DNA of 64,000 bases from Bactrocera neohumeralis (lineage: Eukaryota; Arthropoda; Insecta; Diptera; Tephritidae). Numbering within the stretch: the first letter of the stretch is position 1; each line of letters begins with the position of its first letter. Below are positions 11,090 to 22,949 of the stretch, one piece after another. Location of the stretch: assembly GCF_024586455.1 (NCBI RefSeq), contig NC_065923.1:70157076-70221075 (forward strand), written 5' to 3'. The translations under genes and the position numbers were made by a program. A model generated the notes under the pieces. The model ran no database searches. It worked only from the letters and a program-made list of their open reading frames with translations, and was not told the origin of the DNA.

Positions 11090-11950
11090 TCGCTGTTGCT
11101 GCTGTTGTTCTTGCTGTTGTTACGGCAATGAAATGCAATGCCTTGCAGCGCGCACTCGCTTTGGGCACTTTCAATGCGCTGAAGTAATTTTTAGTTAATT
11201 TTCATGTTTGAGCGCGTTACAGATTGCAAGAAATTAACTTTTGCCAGCGCGCACAAACACACGCTGCATAAGCGCCGCCAAACCCATTTAGTGACAGTGC
11301 GTCGAAGAGCGTGTGTGTGTGTGTGAGTGCGCGGGTGTTGTCTTTGGTCAGTCGATTCGCAATGCATGATTGCCTGCAACCAATCGCCAGCAACATGGTC
11401 GCACACCAGTGCGTATGAGTGATGCAGCTAATATGAGGCGACTTTTCCAAGCAAACGCAAAGCGTGTTTGTGCATGTGTTGTTGTGTGGGTGTGTTAGTG
11501 GGTGGCGCGCTGGTTGTTTGTGTGTGAGTGTGGCGGTGTTTGCCTGTTTGCCGCTGTTGCATAATTGCTGACATCGGATAGCCATTGCGAAATTTGTTTT
11601 TGTTATTTGTACGCAGTTGTTGTTGTTGGTTTTATACACATGCCTGCACACAGTAATGTGCACTTTAATTGCCTTGAATTGTAATATACGCGAGTGCACA
11701 CACCCACCCGCCCCCCGGCTGCCCGCCGTCCACATCTACAAAACTTTAATTAGCGGCATTGCCATACCAAATATTATGCGCTCCAGCGCTTTGTATGTGC
11801 GTAGGGTGCATATGCAAACAAACCGATTGCGTTACAGCAAATCAAGCGCATGCCATGTAATTGAGTGCGCGCGCGTGTTAAATAAAAATGTGCGCGAAAA
11901 TCTCATTACTTTGTCATGGAATTTTTTGCGGCGTCATTTTAGCCTCTCTT
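11090..11950. other. GC-richer intronic block with TG/CA tracts
   Basis: Contains GTTGCTGCTGTTG and (GT)n runs (11308-11325 and around 11470-11540). These open long overlapping frames on both strands, up to 172 codons on the minus strand (11217-11735), rich in His/Thr/Cys from CA repeats. Their composition is explained by the repeat, so I do not call a gene. Confidence 0.6.
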
Positions 11951-12209
11951 CTCTCCTCCACTTGTTGTTTTTTTTTCTCTTGCTTTGTTTTGAGCAATTA
12001 ATTTTGTTGGCATTTCATTTGACTTTGGTCTCGCGCTTACGCATCATTAACATACTTGATTAGAAGACATTGCGAAGGTTGATTTGTTGGCGAAGTTCGA
12101 CATGGCGGATGAGTGACCAACTCTGCTCTTAAAAATGTTTAGCAAGCGTGGTGTATTAATAAGTAGGGAGGGTGTAGAATAGTAAAATGGAGCAACAGAA
12201 CAACAGATA

Positions 12210-12990
12210 TGCACTACAGGGTGATTATTGAAATTTTTTTAGAAAATTTTTTTTCTTTGTAAAAATTACTACAGGGTTAATTTTTTAATTTTTTTCGGAA
12301 AATTTTTTTCTAAGTAAAAATGATGTGCGCTTTTTTTTTAAATCGACTAATTTATTTAAAAAAAATTTAAATTTTGGAATTTTCACTGGCGTGTGCGTTT
12401 TATTAAATTGATTTATGGAGAATAAACTAGAGATTTACTTCAGAGAGGTTTTCGATAAAGTTTCCTTGCAAAATTTGTTTATAGTTTTCATTAAGTCTCT
12501 TTTCAGAAAATAATATTTCATATCACTTTAACCTCCTATTACTTCGACAATAACTAGTCACGTTGAATGAACAAAATCGAATTTTAATTGAAAAATTAAG
12601 GGCATATGACTCTAAATTTCTATAAATAATTAGAAAAAATTGTAGTTTGACATTTTAATAAAGGTTTTTGAACAGAGAAATTTGAGTTTTAATTTGAAAT
12701 AAAATTTTGCAGCTTGGTTTCATATAAATATATATTACTAAATAATTTTTTTGCGGTTTTCATGTATTAAAATACTTTTTTTTTAATATTTCAGTTTTGT
12801 TTTAAATAAATTTAGCAAATATTTAAATACTTTTTAAACGGTTTTTGATAGTGAAATATTTCAATTTTGTTTACATATTTTTTTGGATATTATTTTTCAA
12901 ATACTTCAGTTTGTTTAATATTTTTTCAGTTTTTTTAAGTAGTGAAATATTTCAGTATTTTTTTAGTTTTTTTTTTTCTGGTAGAATTTG
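12210..12990. repeat. Diverged AT-rich repeats
   Basis: ACTACAGGGT followed by TTTTTTAGAAAATTTTTTTC-like sequence occurs twice (about 12215 and 12270). From 12640 to 12990 the words AAATATTTCAGTTTTGTTT and TTTTTGATAGTGAAATATTTC recur at irregular 60-110 bp intervals. No coding content is seen. Confidence 0.5.
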
Positions 12991-13594
12991 TTTTTCTTTT
13001 CCACTTCAATTAGTTTAGTTCCTCCTAATGTACCTCAGTTTATTTATTTGCACCTGTTGCAAGCCTTTTTACGCTCATTATAAAGCAACTTTAAGGCACT
13101 TCAACAGCCTTGATGGCTTACTCTTTCAATTAGAACTAATTGCAAACTAAGTAAATGAGTCTTGCCTTTGCAAGCTTGCTGCTTGCTGCTTTGATGACTA
13201 TTCGCTAATATATTACGACATAGTGTACATAAAGCTATTTGTATATATTATTGTATATATTATGGAAGTAGTGTACTCAAAGTATAATCTTTTAGCTCAT
13301 TATAGTGCACTTAGATATCAAACTATTAAGTTTTGAATAAGAAATTAAATGCAATTGAGATAGGTATTATATAATGAAGGATGCCGTTCTTTGTTTCGCG
13401 CTTGCTAAGTTTAAAAAATTTGCAGTTTTTTTTTATACCTTGAACTGGCTGTATTTAGTTAGGCACCAAATTCGTAACACTCAGAAGCAAATGTCGGAGA
13501 CGAACTAGTCGCTAAGTCTTAGAGATATCGCGCTGAAATTTTGAACACGCGCATTTCTCCTCAAACAGCTGCTCATCTGTCGCAATCACCGTTA

Positions 13595-13810
13595 TACGCT
13601 CATTATATCATATAGCTGCCATACAAACTGATCGATCAAAATTAAGTCCTAGTATGGAAAACTGTTTTATTTGCCGAGATATCTTCAAAATATTTGGTTC
13701 AAATTATTGTCGTAGGTAAGTGTATAAACTGCGCAAATATTGCTCAGATCGGATTACTATAAAGATTAGCTGCCATACAAACTGATCGATCAACATCAAG
13801 AAAAATATCT
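13595..13810 (-). repeat. 154-bp dispersed repeat, two partial units
   Basis: AGCTGCCATACAAACTGATC occurs at 13614 and again at 13768, exactly 154 bp apart, with GAGATATCTTCAAAATATTTGG between. This is the reverse complement of the family at 52 and 58 kb and shows that 154 bp is its natural period. Confidence 0.88.
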
Positions 13811-14714
13811 TTTTATACACTTTTTGTTATAAGAAATGCAACTGTAAAGGTTATTATAGCTTCAGTAGAGAGAAAGTTAAAGATTCAACTTGTTTTATGT
13901 TTTTATTTGGTTTAGTTTCTATCCGTATTTTATTTTTCTTGCACAAAATATAATACTTCAAAAAAGTGTAAAAAACACACCAATTTGTTATTTATGTCAG
14001 TTACTCAGAGATCACCCAACACTTTGAAATACGCTGTAGTTATTTATTTATATATACACCGTCAATCGAAAACTTTATTCAAACAACCAACACAAGCATT
14101 TGCACTCACCGTTCAATCTAATCTGACTCCGCTACATATCCAGCAAGCACGCTCTAACTCATCCGCTATGTTCTGTGAACTCATCCACTATATTCTCTAC
14201 ACTCATCCTTTTATAAATTTATCCACTACACCGCCATTCGCTCAGTTAAATTTTCAATTAATTAAAATAATTGCTTCATTTCATTGCCTTGTCCTGCTTG
14301 TCGCCTGATAAGCAATTCCCGTGTGAGCTTACACTAGCTATGCGCATACACACACACACACATCTGCATGTATGTATATACACTTAGCTCTTAAATGCTT
14401 TTCTCCAGCTGTAGTTACTGCCATTAATGTCTGTTTGCGCGCTTGTTATTTATATTTATCCAGCAAGTGTTTGTATATATGTCTATGTGCGCTCGCTTTT
14501 TATCAGCTTATCAATCAGCTTTTACAGCTTTTCAACTGGACGCACTTTTATTCATTAGTTGGTATTAAATCCTTTTACTTGGGCTTTTGGAAAATTGGAA
14601 AATAGCGCCGTTAACGGCTTTTACTCGTTTGCATTTTTATAGTGAGAGCATTGTGTAAAGTGCGAGCATAAGTATCTGCGCTAAGATACTACAATCGGTA
14701 TAATACTGGTATAT

Positions 14715-15000
14715 TTGACACTAGTTTGCAACTAGTTGTTATTTTTTTGATTTGGGCGAATGTGTGTTTGAAATTTTATGAATTTTATGAGTTAATAAAT
14801 AATAGTTAAATTGTAAGAATAAATTTTATGCTTATATCTAAAAGTAGTACATTGTTAACTAGTTTGTGACTAGTTTTACACTAAATCAGGAATTTTGAAA
14901 TAAGTTTCCAGGTTATTTTACAATTTTATAAGACGTTCAACATGTTTGACTTAAAAATCAAACTAGTTCATTTTCAACTAATTTGTAACTAGTTACACTA
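14715..15000 (+). repeat. ACTAGT near-palindrome array
   Basis: ACTAGTTTGCAACTAGT at 14720-14736, ACTAGTTTGTGACTAGT at 14858-14874 and ACTAATTTGTAACTAGT at 14978-14994 are spaced 138 and 120 bp apart. The intervening sequence is AT-rich and only loosely alike. The 17-bp core is a near-palindrome with arms ACTAGTT and AACTAGT. Confidence 0.85.
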
Positions 15001-15699
15001 TTATTCCAACTTTTTATTTCTGACATTAAAACGAATTCTACAATATTATTTCTGACTCAGAAACAAAAAAAAAAAGGCGTTCTCTGGCTATTTTTTAACT
15101 GTTTGCTTTGAAATGAAGCATACTTTTGTGCGTTTGGGAGAGTTTATTGTTTTGCTATTTAATGCTTTTTATTTTATTTTATTTAGTTTTCATTTACTAC
15201 TTTATATATAGGCAAATAAACATCGTTGCATTATTTCATTTGTTTAGTGACTGTTTGTCAGCAATTACATTAATTAGAATTTTTATATCAAAAATAAGCT
15301 TCATTGGAAACATTTCATATGAGCATAATCAAAGTGACGAATGCTATCTGTGTTAGGTTCGTATGGTGCGTAAGTTGACTGCTCCCAAAAGTATTATATT
15401 TAGGTGTGAAACTAAATATTTGCACCTTTTTAGGTGTAGTAGGTAATATCTCATATGCTAATGTTGTTGTATTATAGGTTTTTATATGATTTTATCTTTG
15501 TATTTGTCACTCATTTATATTAAAACACGTCGACGATGATATATGGTCGAAATACGTAGTGCTTTAAGTTACTAAGGGACTTCAAACATAGCTTAGGGAT
15601 ACGAGGCATACTTTTATGTGCAATTCAATTTGACTTTTGCATTTAAAGTGCAGCGCATTTTGTTTCAAATATTAAAATTGCCTTACAAGTGATTTCATA

Positions 15700-15840
15700 G
15701 AGGCTAATGATCAAAAAATTGCTTTAATAGCACATTTCCCGATTAGGTATCAGGTATAAATTGGTTATAAAGCAGCTATAAATCAGTTTTAAATTGGTTA
15801 TCGATCAGTTATAAATCGGTTATAAATTTTTACAATATCT
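15700..15840 (+). repeat. Short TATAAATCRGTT repeats
   Basis: GGTATAAATTGGTTATAAA, GCTATAAATCAGTTTTAAA, TTGGTTATCGATCAGTTA and TATAAATCGGTTATAAAT form an imperfect repeat of about 20 bp. It is noncoding. Confidence 0.6.
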
Positions 15841-17190
15841 AAATTGAAAATATGTTTTGCCTTTTCTTGATTTACGAGCTAAAATTGTTGTCTCTACACT
15901 CTAATTAAGAATCTTCTAGTGACTTTGGCAGAAGTTTAATGCCGTTTCGCACACCAAATTTGTAACGCCAAAGTATGTGACTATCAATAACACTGATCAC
16001 GGACCAGTAGCGACGACGACTGTGTAACCAACACAATGGAAATGGACCGGCCATTTACTAATATACGCTGCTGTTGGTGTCATTTGCTAAAGAGGCCTGT
16101 CAACACAAAGCAAGGCAAACATTGACCAAAAACACCGAACACCAAAAAGTAAACAGCAAACAAATAGCAAACAGTAAATACAGTATTGAAAAGTGTGTAG
16201 TAAAAGCAAATGTGCACAACAACAGATCAGTGTAAATACACACACACACTGACACATGTATACAAACAGTTTATGCTAGTAGTTTGTTGAAGCCTGTTTT
16301 CAGAAGCCCGGCAAGCAAAGCCACTAGTCGGCAAATAGGCGTGCATACAAGCATAAACTACAACAAAGCGAGGTGCGGCTGTGTCCCAAAAGTTGTAAAT
16401 AGTATAAGCAGCGTGTTTAAAGTAGACGCTTACAGTTACTTATATGTCCTTTTGTTATTTATTCGGGCTGCTGGAGGAACAAAGTCACAGTGTTAGTATT
16501 TGGTTGACTGATTCAATGCGCTTTGCTATTGCTTACATTACCGCTATTGTTGTTAGTGTCGGTGTTACTGCTGTAAACACTGTAAACACAACAAACATGC
16601 CACAGACAGCATGCAGCAAACAACAGTTAGTTGTGTGTGCTGCTGGCATATAATAACAACAAATTGAGGGTATTACGAAACATTGAAAATATCAAGCCGA
16701 AATCGCAAAACACAAGCTAAAATGTCGTATAAACACAGACACTAACACAAAAACACTATGACACACACACACACACTAACACTAAACGAAGCAAACGCAT
16801 TAAATGCGACGACTGACTGCGCTGCTGTTGCTTTTTCAACACAATAACACAAATACTAAGTAGTGAAATGCCAACAAAACTTATTTGGCGACAATGTTTA
16901 ATGACATTGCTTTTGTTGTTGTTGCCGCTCTGGTAGTTTATTCGATTATTTGTGTTGCCTCGACTGGTTTTTGTGTCAATGTTGTGTGTTTGTGTTAGCC
17001 ACTTCGTACTTTTTTGAGGAAAATTTTCTTAATTGATGTTTATTACACAGACGTGCCAGTATTTGTGAGTGTATAAGTGGTACAAAGAAGAGGAAGCTTT
17101 TCCTTTATTTGCTCACATGCATTTGATGTGTGTGAAATGTGGAATGCTGGGTTTATACACATTAATATTTACGTGTGTGAGTGAACCATA
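15840..17190. other. Intronic DNA, no gene seen
   Basis: Apparently unique sequence with (CA)n tracts around 16236 and 16760 and AACAGT/CAACAA-rich stretches. Short frames at 16284-16653 overlap and show no domain. No splice-flanked exon of the Bruno family is visible. Confidence 0.5.
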
Positions 17191-17227
17191 CAGGGTGTTT
17201 AATAAGTTGGATCACAAAAGGTTCACT

Positions 17228-17400
17228 TGAAGCATACTTTCAGGTAGACTAAAGTGTATTTAACATAAAATAAACAAACAAATGTTTTATGTATACTTTT
17301 AGGCAAATCAAAATTATATTTTCCTTAAATAAACAAAAAAAATGTTTAAGTATACTTTTAGGCAGATAATAATTATATTTTCCATTAAATAAAAAAAATG
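17228..17400 (+). repeat. 59-bp tandem repeat carrying the GCATAC box
   Basis: Three units with boxes at 17232 (GCATACTTTCAGG), 17291 (GTATACTTTTAGG) and 17350 (GTATACTTTTAGG) are spaced exactly 59 and 59 bp. Between boxes the units share AATTATATTTTCC and TAAATAAACAAA-AAATGTTT. The flanks differ from the longer array starting 350 bp downstream although the box is the same. Confidence 0.9.
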
Positions 17401-17699
17401 TTTTGAAATCGAACTATCGAAAAAAGGCATTATTTGATGAAGAGTAAGCTGCTTTGCATATTTAATTATTCAGCAGTTCTTCATTTTAAGAGTATAAAAC
17501 ACTCTAATCTGAAATTAGTTTTCAACATATGTACATATAAAGTGCTTTCAGTTAACTGATTTGACAGATATATTTTAATGCACTTAAATTATGTAGCATA
17601 CATTGGTGGGCGAGCAATTTTGTTGTGAATTTGCTTGAAAAGCTCTCTGGATTGAAAGTTCTAGATATCGCTAATATATGTATATAACTCCGATGCCAT

Positions 17700-18640
17700 T
17701 GGTTGGCAATATTATATTGCATTCTTTTAGGATTTATAACATGCGTTCAGATAGTAAACCACTGCATATTTTTCAGCAGTTCATTTGCCACGAAATTTTT
17801 ATTAAAAGTATTTAAAAACATTCATGTACTAAAATTTCCGTATATTCAGGGGTATGATAATAATATTTTCCTTTTTGGGTATAAATTCCGTTAATATTCA
17901 CTTGATCCTCCAAGTGTGAGTTGAACAAAATTTAAAGTAATTTATTTTAAGTGTGCTAAATATAATATTTTATTGCATACTTTTAGGATCTAAAAATAGC
18001 ATGTAGAAATTTATTCATTGCCTCGTGTCATGTGCTACATTTATTTAGAAATTTGTATCGGCGGTGTTTAAATACATATCTACGTAGGGAAATTAGCATA
18101 CTTTTAGGGGTGTGCTTATAATTTTACCGTTTTTGTAATATTCACTTGCAAGTTGAAGCCTAATTTAAAGGTTTTTAATATAATTTAATTAACTTTATTA
18201 AATAAAATATTTTATTACATATTTATAGGATCTGAAACTTGCAATTAGAAATTAAGTCGTTTTGAGCTGTACATTTATCATGAAATTTTAATTAAGAGCG
18301 TTTAAATGCATATTAATTTAGAAAAATTAGCATACTTTCAGGGGCATGTTTTGTTTTTTGGTTAATGGGTTATATTTACTTGCAATTCAAAGTCTCAGTA
18401 AAAAATTTTTGAAAATAATTTATAGATAAGTGTACTAAATACAATTTATTGCATACTTTTAGGATGTATGCCTTGTATTTATATAGTAAGTCACTGCATT
18501 AATACATTTGCTAACAAATTTGTTTTAGGAAGGGTTTAATAAATATTCGCATATAAAAATAGCATACTTTTAGGAGTATATTTGGAATTTAGTTTCTTTA
18601 TTGGATTAAGGGGTTGGATTCACACATTAAGTAATATAAG
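17700..18640 (+). repeat. Dimeric ~240-bp satellite with two GCATAC boxes per unit
   Basis: A-type boxes (GCATTCTTTTAGG, GCATACTTTTAGG, ACATATTTATAGG, GCATACTTTTAGG) start at 17721, 17975, 18217 and 18451, each continuing with AT. B-type boxes lie at 17840-17850 (a shortened GTATATTCAGG), 18096 (GCATACTTTTAGG), 18330 (GCATACTTTCAGG) and 18562 (GCATACTTTTAGG), the first three continuing GG. A-to-A spacing is 254, 242 and 234; A-to-B is about 119, 121, 113 and 111. Half-units A and B share little besides the box, and copies of each are diverged. Frames within are spurious. Confidence 0.92.
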
Positions 18641-21340
18641 CTTAAAATAATTAATGTCTCCAAAACTATTGCCGAATAATTATCGGAGAATATTCTCAAA
18701 TATTGTATGTCCTCTTAATATATGTATATGAAAAACGAATGTATTCTTCGAAATTCAGACGACATAACCCCTTACGTAAATATGAGGGTTTTAAGATATT
18801 CGAGTATCCAAAATATTATCAAATTTATTAAAGTAATGACGATAATCTTCAAAAACAACTTCGTAACATTATATAATATTTCGTATTTTCATATTTATAT
18901 GCAGTTACTCAGACAGGCAACATTTTTACCTTGAAGCAAACTCCAATAAAACAAATTAGAAAAATCAAAAACCGAAATAAATTTCCCACAAACTATACAC
19001 CGTGCCGCTTTCGACTTTTAATTCACAAACTGTTTGATATGCAGCAACTGTACCCAGAGAGAATTCAAAAAGTGGCAACAAAAATTTACTTATATAAGTA
19101 ATATAGTACCCTTACCTTTAACACTTTTATATCTATCATATTAGCAAAGAGTAAGCCAAGGCAGCAGATTTTTCTGCCTGCATATACAGTATATTTAGTC
19201 ATACCTTCGAAATAATATTATTTCAACTAATACACTGCCAACAAATATTTGTATATTCACAAACAGTATTTTTTGCACTTCTTTCCAACTACGTTTTGCT
19301 CATATAAATAAATTCCCACATTGCCATTGCTGAGGCAATAGAAACTTTCCGGCAATATAGACCTGTTATTAAGTCAGTCAAGCGGAAACAGCACTGCACA
19401 TACCTGACTGCCCAACTGCCAAGCTGCCAGCCGCAATACACATAGCCCACGTGCAGTGGGAATCGCTTCGTGATGATCAACATCATCATCGTCTTGTCAC
19501 ACATCACGTTTATTTGCCACAATTCATGCAAACTCAGGCGCCCATAGCAGCAGCAACCAACTTGCCAACTTACCTGGGTGGCTACTGGAATTTTGTTATG
19601 CAACAATTTGCTTGCTGCTCGCAAATCAGTATGCCAAAAACTACATATTTGCTCAGAGCGTTGTGTGCCCAGCCAAGTTGAGCGAGTGAGCGCAGAAAAA
19701 AGACATGTCTATGCCAACTGTCACTGCAGCAAAATTGAGTTTTTGCAGATGAAGTGATATGCAAATTTTTGAAGCAATTTTTTGCACTTTTTTCGCAGCT
19801 TGTTGGTGTTGCTGTGTGCTGTGCGGGAAATATTATGTCAAAAGTGAGTTGAAAAATAAGGCAAATAGTGAAATTCGGGTGAGTGGGTTGTTGTCTTTGC
19901 TGCCGAAAAATTGCTATATCAAAATCAGCCGCTGTGCTGCATGCTAAATATACACAGTAACAACAAAAACAACAAATATGTGTGTGTGTACTTAAATGAA
20001 GTAGCAAATGCTGTTGGTAAGTGGCTGTACTCAATGCTCAGTTGTGCATGTGTGCTACGAGTGTGTGTACAAGAAGAGGAGCGGCTGGCGTGCGTACCAC
20101 CTTTGGAAGTATATTTGTAACTATATTTGTATACATGTGTTATTTTCGGCATTTTTCTGCTCGACTTTCACAAAAACTACACACGTACGCATTAATTTTA
20201 TTTACAGTCAACTACTACATACGCGCTTGTACAGTTGCATTCCCAAAGGTGTAGCCAAGCGGCCATCAATTGCCACAACCACAGCTGTGCTGAGTTAGTA
20301 GTTGTCTAACTGACTAAATAACTGCCTACCAGCAGCCATATACTTGCAACAGAAATATTTTTTCTTAGAAAAATAAGCTCGGTGAACATTAGGATGGTTC
20401 TAGTTTTTTTTGCAATAAAATACAATTCGCTTACAAACAAAGAATTAAGTTACTATATTACGTTTGATTATTTCTAATAAATTTTGGCAACAAACAATGC
20501 TCATATCGTCAACTAAAAAATTGAGTTTTTTATTCCTTACGATTCACCACATTATATTACTTACATATATGTAGCATTACTTATATGTAGCATGAAATTT
20601 TCAGCTGCCGCTAACAGATATAACCAGAACATAACTAGTACATAACCGGTATATAACCATTTTAATACCAAAACTCAAATTTTGTTTCAATATGAGTGGT
20701 TTTTATCACAGCGCTTTTTCTTCGCTCGTAAACTTATGAAGAGTGCTGTTACGTTATTTTGCATTTTAAGTGACGATATATTTTAAAAAAATATTAGCTA
20801 ACTCGAGCATGTAGGCTCATATTGATAAAAAAATATTATTAAAAAATTTTAAAATGTTTGTCTCAAATGCCTCACCCTAACTCAGCGCTTGTAGGCGTTC
20901 GGCAGCTGTCTCATATATGTGCGCCTAAGTGCCTCTTGCGTTGCACGTTCAACGCACTCAATAGATACTCGTTTAAATAAGCATACTCCCAACTACTTAG
21001 GCACACTTGCTAGAATTACACATGAGGGTATAGTTTATTTTCTGCTATTTATGTATTTTTTCGGGGTTCCCACACACTTTCATACTAGTTTTATAACGTT
21101 TATATGAACTCCGCGCTGCAGAGCAACTCACAATGAAGTAATAATGAAATAAATTTGTTGTTGCTGTATATTTTTTGTTGCATGAAAATAACTGAAAGTT
21201 ACTTAAAAATCTTATTGGTATGATTTTAGTGGCTTTTTAAGCTAGTTTCATATATTTTAATGCAAAAAGCATTAATTGGTACAGCAAGTATGGGTTTTGT
21301 AAGTTGAACGCTGGGAAAACAGCTTATGAAGGCAGTTTTC
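18640..21340. other. Intronic DNA, mostly unique
   Basis: Includes a CA/TG-rich block around 19990-20080 that opens Cys/Thr-rich frames on both strands, and the 20614-20705 partner of the 4.4-kb dispersed repeat. The 150-codon minus-strand frame at 19582-20034 overlaps several plus-strand frames and has no recognisable domain. No RNA gene was recognised. Confidence 0.5.
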
Positions 21341-21359
21341 CGATGTATGTATATTCAAG

Positions 21360-21790
21360 AATTTCATTATTTGGGGGATATATTTTTAAAATTTAGACAT
21401 CTTTCTTTGTAAGTTTTGGTTTGGATTTGAACGCAGTTAATTTCTTTTGAAAGTGCCAAAATGTTACTCATACGCAAGGCCATATTATTTTGTTGCGTTG
21501 TAATCGCAGTTATGGAATTTATTAGAAATGATATTTTAACACCAACAATTTTAGTAACTGAGAGTTATATTTTTCATATTTAGAGGTCATTCTTTATCAG
21601 TTCTGCCTTAGATTTGAAAGCAGTTAATCGCCTCAACTCTCTCAACCTCACTCAATAATGTTACTCATACGTCATGTCTTACACTGTACCACTGAATACT
21701 TCACTACTTAAAGATATAAGAAATAACTTTTTGACGAAAAAAATTGGAATGTTATATTAAATTTCATATTCTACACTAAGCCTCTGACCA
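21360..21790 (+). repeat. Diverged tandem duplication, ~195 bp
   Basis: The order TTTAGACATCTTTCTTTGTA, GGTTTGGATTTGAACGCAGT, AATGTTACTCATACGCAAGG recurs about 195 bp later as TTTAGAGGTCATTCTTTATC, CTTAGATTTGAAAGCAGTTA, AATGTTACTCATACGTCATG. Two copies are present, both noncoding. Confidence 0.75.
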
Positions 21791-21899
21791 TATTTTGTAA
21801 AAAAATTGTATTTTTGAATTTGTTTTTTGAAATATTATAATAGACTTGTGCAGACGGAATTAATAATGATAAAAAACGAATTAAATTCATAGTATCTTG

Positions 21900-22520
21900 A
21901 AACCCAACGGAAACGAAAGATAAAATGCCTAACATTAAAGGAAAATTAATTGCAATTTAATCGGGAATATGAAGGGCAAAGAAATGAATTTAATTCATTT
22001 ATCTTGGCAAACAACAAGTTCAACAAAGAAAAAAGAAAGATAAAATCCAAACATTAAAGGAAAAATAATATACGAATATCCAATTTGAAGTGAAATATTT
22101 TTTTTCTTCTAAAAAAAATCGTTTTTTAACGAAATTTTTAAGACCTCATATGTCCGAAACACTTGTTTATCTTCTTTAAAGTATTTCTATTTATTTATAT
22201 TGACAAAAACATCAAAAAATAACCTTTTTTCCATTAAAAAATTTTTACTTCAAAATTTTTGAAATTTTTAAAAAGTCAGTAAGCTTTATACTTAAATATG
22301 GCAATTTTGAAATATATAAAATATGGGTTTTTTATTTTTTTTACGTAAACCTTTTTGTCTTCTTATGTCCCAAACAACTGTCTTTTCTTCTAATTAAAAT
22401 ATTTACTTTTCTCCTTAAATTTTTTTATATCGAAAAAATTTCTAATTTTTAGTCAAAAATTCTCACGTCAAAATTTAAATTTTTTTAAAAAGTCAGCAAG
22501 TTTTTACTTTTTCAAATCTC
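21900..22520. repeat. Further short tandem repeats
   Basis: AACATTAAAGGAAAATTAAT at about 21931 recurs as AACATTAAAGGAAAAATAAT near 22049. From 22090 to 22500 a block with CTTCTTATGTCCCAAACAAC and CTCATATGTCCGAAACACTT, then AAAAAGTCAGTAAGCTTT and AAAAAGTCAGCAAGTTTT, repeats with a period near 230 bp. It is noncoding. Confidence 0.65.
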
Positions 22521-22949
22521 TACTTTCTGTTGATATAAAATATATATAAGTTAAAATGATAAATTTTCTCAGAAAATGCAAAAAAGGATAGATGTCATAT
22601 TACAATGATTTTTTTTTAGTTTTCCAGAATCATCTACCTTGGTCTGTAATGTCTTCTAAGCACTAAAAAGGGCAATATTCAAAATTCAAAACATAATCTA
22701 CAAGCGGATTAAAAGTTATTAAAACTGAAGATAAAATCAACCTTATATTTTATACTTTAGACTTGCATTCACAAATTTTTAAAATTTATTTTTTCTCTTT
22801 TTTTCCTTGGTTTCTTCGATTATTGCTACTACCTGTTTAAGCACGATTTTCCTTATTTTTCCATTATTTACACTTATTTCGATTTATATTTTCTTTTATG
22901 TTTTCTCAACACTTTAAAATTTCCAACTCTATTACTCAGCATTTTCGCA

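Noticed and set aside
11217..11735. 172-codon minus-strand frame
   Set aside because: Its His/Thr/Asn-rich translation comes from CA repeats, and a plus-strand frame overlaps it.
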